Positions 60,998 to 64,000 of a stretch of DNA of 64,000 nucleotides are shown piece after piece. Each line of letters starts with the position of its first letter. Position 1 is the first letter of the stretch. Below the pieces are notes generated by a model, which worked only from the letters and a program-made list of their open reading frames with translations, made no database searches and was not told the DNA's origin. Source of the stretch: Lachnoclostridium phytofermentans ISDg (GTDB taxonomy: Bacteria > Bacillota > Clostridia > Lachnospirales > Lachnospiraceae); NCBI RefSeq assembly GCF_000018685.1, contig NC_010001.1:3302001-3366000 (forward strand). The letters run 5' to 3'. Made by a program: the position numbers and the translations under genes.

Positions 60998-63094
60998 TTA
61001 ATTCTCTTCTTTATAATCCTTAATACTAAAGCTAATACGGCCCATCTTATCCTTACCAAGGCATACTACTTTAACAACATCTCCTAAGGTTAACACATCT
61101 TCAACGTGATTGATTCTTTCTTTGCTAATCTTAGAGATATGAACCATACCTTCTTTGCCAGGAGCAAATTCAAGGAATGCACCGAATTCTTTGATACTGA
61201 TGACTTTACCTTCAAATACCTGACCTTCTTCAAACTCAGTTACGATAGTACGAATCATATTGATTGCTTTATCCATCATATCCTTGTCTGTTCCACAAAC
61301 GGATACTGCACCTTCATCATTAATGTCAATCTTTACACCAGTCTGCTCGATGATTGCATTGATTGTCTTACCTCTCTGACCAACAACGTCACCAATCTTC
61401 TGAGGATCGATTTGAATCTGAATAATCTTAGGCGCATACTTACCAACTTCTGTTCTTGGCTCAGCAATAGCTGGAGTCATAACTTCATTGATAATATACT
61501 CTCTTGCTTCCTTTGTTCTTCTAATTGCTTCTTCGATAATTGCTCTTGTTAAACCATGAATCTTAATATCCATCTGAATTGCAGTGATACCATCATGAGT
61601 ACCAGCAACCTTAAAGTCCATATCGCCGAAGAAATCTTCAAGACCCTGAATATCTGTTAATACTAAATAATCATCATCTGTATCACCAGTCACCAAACCA
61701 CAAGAAATACCAGCAACCTGTTTCTTAATTGGAACACCAGCTGCCATTAAGGATAAGGTAGAAGCACAAACACTCGCCTGAGAAGTAGAACCGTTAGATT
61801 CCATAGTCTCAGATACCGTACGAATTGCATATGGGAACTCTGCCTCACTTGGAAGAACAGGTATTAATGCTCTTTCTGCTAATGCACCATGACCGATTTC
61901 ACGACGTCCTGGTCCTCTACTTGGCTTTGTCTCACCAACAGAATAGGATGGGAAGTTGTAGTGATGCATATATCTCTTACTTTTCTCAGCTTCATCAAGA
62001 CCATCTAACTTCTGTGCCTCTGATAAAGGTGCTAACGTAGTTACTGTTAATATCTGAGTTTGACCACGGGTAAACATACCGCTACCATGTACTCTTGGAA
62101 GCATATCTACTTCTGCAGCAAGACGACGAATCTGGTGGATTTCTCTACCATCTGGACGCTTGTGATCTTTTAAAATCATCTTACGAACTGTCTTCTTCTG
62201 ATATTTATAAACTGCTTCATCAATTAAATGAAGCCACTCTGGATTGCTTTCTTCAAAAACTTCAGCTAATTTATTCTTAATTTCACGGATATTTTCTTCT
62301 CTAACCTGTTTCACATCAGTAAATACTGCTTCTTCCATCTGTTCTGGAGTAACAACCTCTTTGATTGCTGCAAACATCTCTTCTGGAATTTCGCAACTAA
62401 TATAGCCGTGTTTTTCTTTACCAAATTCAGCTACGATTTTATCGATAAACTGAATTACTTCTTGATTTACCTCATGAGCAGCAAAGATAGCTTCTAACAT
62501 CTTATCTTCTGGTACTTCATTTGCACCTGCTTCAATCATGATAACTTTATCTCTTGTTGAAGCTACTGTTAATGCAAGATCAGATACTGCTTTCTGAGCA
62601 GCTGTTGGATTAAATACAAGCTCTCCATCAACAAGACCAACTTGAGTTGTTGCACATGGTCCATCAAATGGGATATCAGAAATTGCTACAGAAATAGCAG
62701 AGCCAAGCATTGCAGTTAACTCTGGGCTACAATCTGGATCAACAGACATTACTAGATTATTTAATGTAACGTCATTACGATAATCTTTTGGGAACAAAGG
62801 TCTCATTGGACGGTCAATAACACGAGAAGTTAAAATAGCATTTTCACTTGCTTTACCTTCTCTCTTATTAAATCCACCTGGTACCTTACCAACTGCATAT
62901 AACTTTTCTTCATATTCTACACTTAATGGGAAGAAATCAATTCCTTCTCTTGGCTTATCAGATGCTGTAGCTGTAGATAATACTACAGTATCGCCATAAT
63001 GCATAAATGCAGCACCATTTGCTTGCGCTGCAACTCTACCAACATCAACACTTAATGTTCTGCCGGCAAGTTCCATGGAAAAACTTTTGTACAT
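60998..63094 (-). CDS. pnp: Polyribonucleotide nucleotidyltransferase (PNPase)
   Basis: PNPase degrades RNA by phosphorolysis from the 3' end. The 698-residue product has two RNase PH domains (start SFSMELAGRTLSVDVGRVAA; GHGALAERALIPVLPSEAEF near residues 399-418), a KH domain (IGDVVGQRGKTINAIIEQTG, near 560-579) and an S1 domain (VFEGKVISIKEFGAFLEFAP, near 627-646). ATG 63094 is used because AAAGGAG lies 7 nt upstream; the longer frame upstream runs through a structured leader and has no family similarity. rpsO, the usual upstream neighbour, is absent here. Confidence 0.98.
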   Translation of the reverse strand: MYKSFSMELAGRTLSVDVGRVAAQANGAAFMHYGDTVVLSTATASDKPREGIDFFPLSVEYEEKLYAVGKVPGGFNKREGKASENAILTSRVIDRPMRPLFPKDYRNDVTLNNLVMSVDPDCSPELTAMLGSAISVAISDIPFDGPCATTQVGLVDGELVFNPTAAQKAVSDLALTVASTRDKVIMIEAGANEVPEDKMLEAIFAAHEVNQEVIQFIDKIVAEFGKEKHGYISCEIPEEMFAAIKEVVTPEQMEEAVFTDVKQVREENIREIKNKLAEVFEESNPEWLHLIDEAVYKYQKKTVRKMILKDHKRPDGREIHQIRRLAAEVDMLPRVHGSGMFTRGQTQILTVTTLAPLSEAQKLDGLDEAEKSKRYMHHYNFPSYSVGETKPSRGPGRREIGHGALAERALIPVLPSEAEFPYAIRTVSETMESNGSTSQASVCASTLSLMAAGVPIKKQVAGISCGLVTGDTDDDYLVLTDIQGLEDFFGDMDFKVAGTHDGITAIQMDIKIHGLTRAIIEEAIRRTKEAREYIINEVMTPAIAEPRTEVGKYAPKIIQIQIDPQKIGDVVGQRGKTINAIIEQTGVKIDINDEGAVSVCGTDKDMMDKAINMIRTIVTEFEEGQVFEGKVISIKEFGAFLEFAPGKEGMVHISKISKERINHVEDVLTLGDVVKVVCLGKDKMGRISFSIKDYKEEN

Positions 63095-63172
63095 ATTGTA
63101 ATCTCCTTTTATTAATATATAAGAACTAATGTCCTCTTGTGGAGATTCCGAAACAACTGAAAACCTCACTAC

Positions 63173-63258
63173 CCTCCATTCTGGCGCTTTAACACCTTCT
63201 GATAAAAGGGCAACTTTGTGTGCTAACACAAATTGCCGTGTGAAATTTTTTTCACACT
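63173..63258 (-). repeat. Divergent relative of the structured repeat in the pnp leader (copy C)
   Basis: It shares the end CTCCATTCTGGCGCTTTA with copy B (and CTCCATTCTG with copy A), and CCGTGTGAA followed by a T-run with both. It folds into two hairpins: GGCAA...TTGCC with inner TGTGT/ACACA (63210-63238) and GTGTGAAA/TTTCACAC (63238-63257). It lacks the long AT-flanked stem of copies A and B. Confidence 0.6.
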
Positions 63259-63548
63259 ACCCTTTAAGAAACATGAAGTAATGGTTTTTTCAGAAGTCTC
63301 GGGAAATATCTCCACGTTACTCTATCAATGGGTTAGGTATTAGTCCATATTTATCCATAGGATAACCCACTTCTCCTAATTATAACACTCCCCCCATTAA
63401 ATTGCTACTAAATTTTCACATCTCATAATAACAATATCACTTTTATCGCTATAAAATATAATAATTATTGTAAGTTATATCCCAAGTAAAATAACTATCA
63501 TATTTTATGTAGATTTGCTCTATTTATTAATTTATTAACATATTTACT

Positions 63549-63695
63549 GGAATGAATACGTAATAATTCATAATTTCATTACATGACCGCTGTAACACAT
63601 CCAGCCTAATATACAATTCTATTATAAGCACGGTAATGAATCCACCCTAATTCATAATTTCATTACATAACTACAGTAACGAATCCAGTCTTAAT
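63549..63695. repeat. Degenerate 41-bp tandem array, about 3.5 units
   Basis: GTAAcrmATCCA-type phrases followed by a CTAAT-like end recur near 63592, 63633 and 63674 with 41-bp spacing. CATAATTTCATTACAT occurs exactly at 63569 and 63653 (84 bp apart, about two units). Confidence 0.65.
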
Positions 63696-63703
63696 ATCTT
63701 ACC

Positions 63704-64000
63704 CTATTCACCAATAAAACAATCCCTGATTTCTGCTGCCATATATAGTGAACCAATAACACAGATAATGTCATCTTCTCTTGCATCTCTTAAAGCTGCC
63801 ATAATACCTTCGACTGGTGTTGCATTGTGCGAAACCAAAGGATGGTGCTTTGATAACTCTTCAGCTAGTTGTTCTGAAGGTAACGCTCTAGTGTTTTTCG
63901 GAGTTACGGCAATAAATCTTTTTGTAAAAGGAACAAGATATGGGATCATTCCTTTATAATCTTTATCAGCCAAGACACCAAGAATTACAATTGCTTTTTT
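63704..64000 (-). CDS. folC: Folylpolyglutamate synthase FolC, C-terminal part (cut by window edge)
   Basis: Ninety-nine codons, the 3' end of a gene that enters from the right edge; the frame continues to base 64000 (KKAIVILGVLADKDYKGMIP). FolC adds glutamate to folates (and dihydropteroate in bifunctional forms). The visible part is the C-terminal Mur-ligase domain: VLADKDYKGM, FIAVTPKNTRALPSEQLAEE and the closing DIICVIGSLYMAAEIRDCF. These are family hallmarks of FolC. The ATP site lies outside the window. Confidence 0.9.
   Translation of the reverse strand, partial: KKAIVILGVLADKDYKGMIPYLVPFTKRFIAVTPKNTRALPSEQLAEELSKHHPLVSHNATPVEGIMAALRDAREDDIICVIGSLYMAAEIRDCFIGE

Larger units (their letters stand above)
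63095..63703. other. Gene-free pnp leader region
   Basis: 609 bp between folC and pnp. From the pnp side outward it contains a relative of the structured repeat (63173-63258), further sequence with a small dyad at about 63350-63365 (TTATCCATAGGATAA), and a 41-bp tandem array (about 63549-63695). No rpsO or other gene was found. Confidence 0.6.

Noticed and set aside
63095..63229. Upstream extension of the pnp frame
   Set aside because: It runs through hairpins and the repeat, has no similarity to PNPase, and a strong AAAGGAG site precedes ATG 63094.

Overview
The window looks like chromosome of a low-GC, motile, plant-polysaccharide-degrading Lachnospiraceae clostridium. It has an AT-rich base composition, a Bacillus/Clostridium-type fla operon next to codY-topA-dprA-comM, a YlmC/YmxH-type gene, spoIIIE/ftsK with tepA, and a large pectin locus. 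Content and order resemble Lachnoclostridium (Clostridium) phytofermentans; that is an inference from memory, not a search result. I see no rRNA, tRNA or CRISPR.

Layout. 1-5.3 kb (minus): start of the fla/che operon, flgB-flgC-fliE-fliF-fliG-fliH-fliI (fliI cut by the window edge). 5.9-13.5 kb (minus): codY, topA, a 1-kb gene-free stretch holding a copied comM fragment, dprA, comM, nrdR. 13.6-15.3 kb (plus): a YlmC/YmxH-type gene and dinB, whose last codons are cut off by an IS30-family element (15328-16999, with 14-bp flanking direct repeats).

17-38.7 kb is a pectin/rhamnogalacturonan locus. It has a CUT1 ABC importer (binding protein and two permeases) followed by a polysaccharide deacetylase and a TIM-barrel sugar isomerase; a membrane-bound AraC-type regulator; a CE12-like acetylesterase; a GH28 polygalacturonase; a degenerate GH105-like protein; and the uronate enzymes kduI, kdgK, uxaA, uxaB and uxaC. 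A LacI-family regulator sits between divergent uxaB and uxaC, with four LacI-type operators and strong SigA promoters in the 517-bp gap. Together these would take imported oligogalacturonides to galacturonate or 5-keto-4-deoxyuronate, then to 2-keto-3-deoxygluconate and KDPG. kduD and the KDPG aldolase are not in the window.

39.1-43.2 kb is a decayed export operon: frameshifted secreted and lipoprotein genes, then a binding protein, two permeases and an HlyD-like adaptor that have collapsed onto one another by deletions at successive gene junctions. 43.3-49 kb: pyrB-pyrI, fhs, and a tandem pair of RimK-like ATP-grasp ligases. 49.4-51.1 kb: a small accessory group (secreted protein, small membrane protein, AAC(6')-like acetyltransferase). 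51.4-64 kb (all minus): spoIIIE/ftsK, uppP, tepA, an O-acetylhomoserine sulfhydrylase-type gene, an M16 peptidase, a membrane protein with an inactive EIIA-like domain, pnp, and the end of folC.

The most unusual signal is a structured repeat family. Two full copies sit between fliH and fliI and between the deacetylase and isomerase genes. Each runs into the 3' end of the upstream gene and supplies the same Glu-Asn-Phe-stop ending. The copies share a 110-bp core at 94/110 identity without gaps, and a stem inside the core changes on both arms. A divergent relative lies in the pnp leader.
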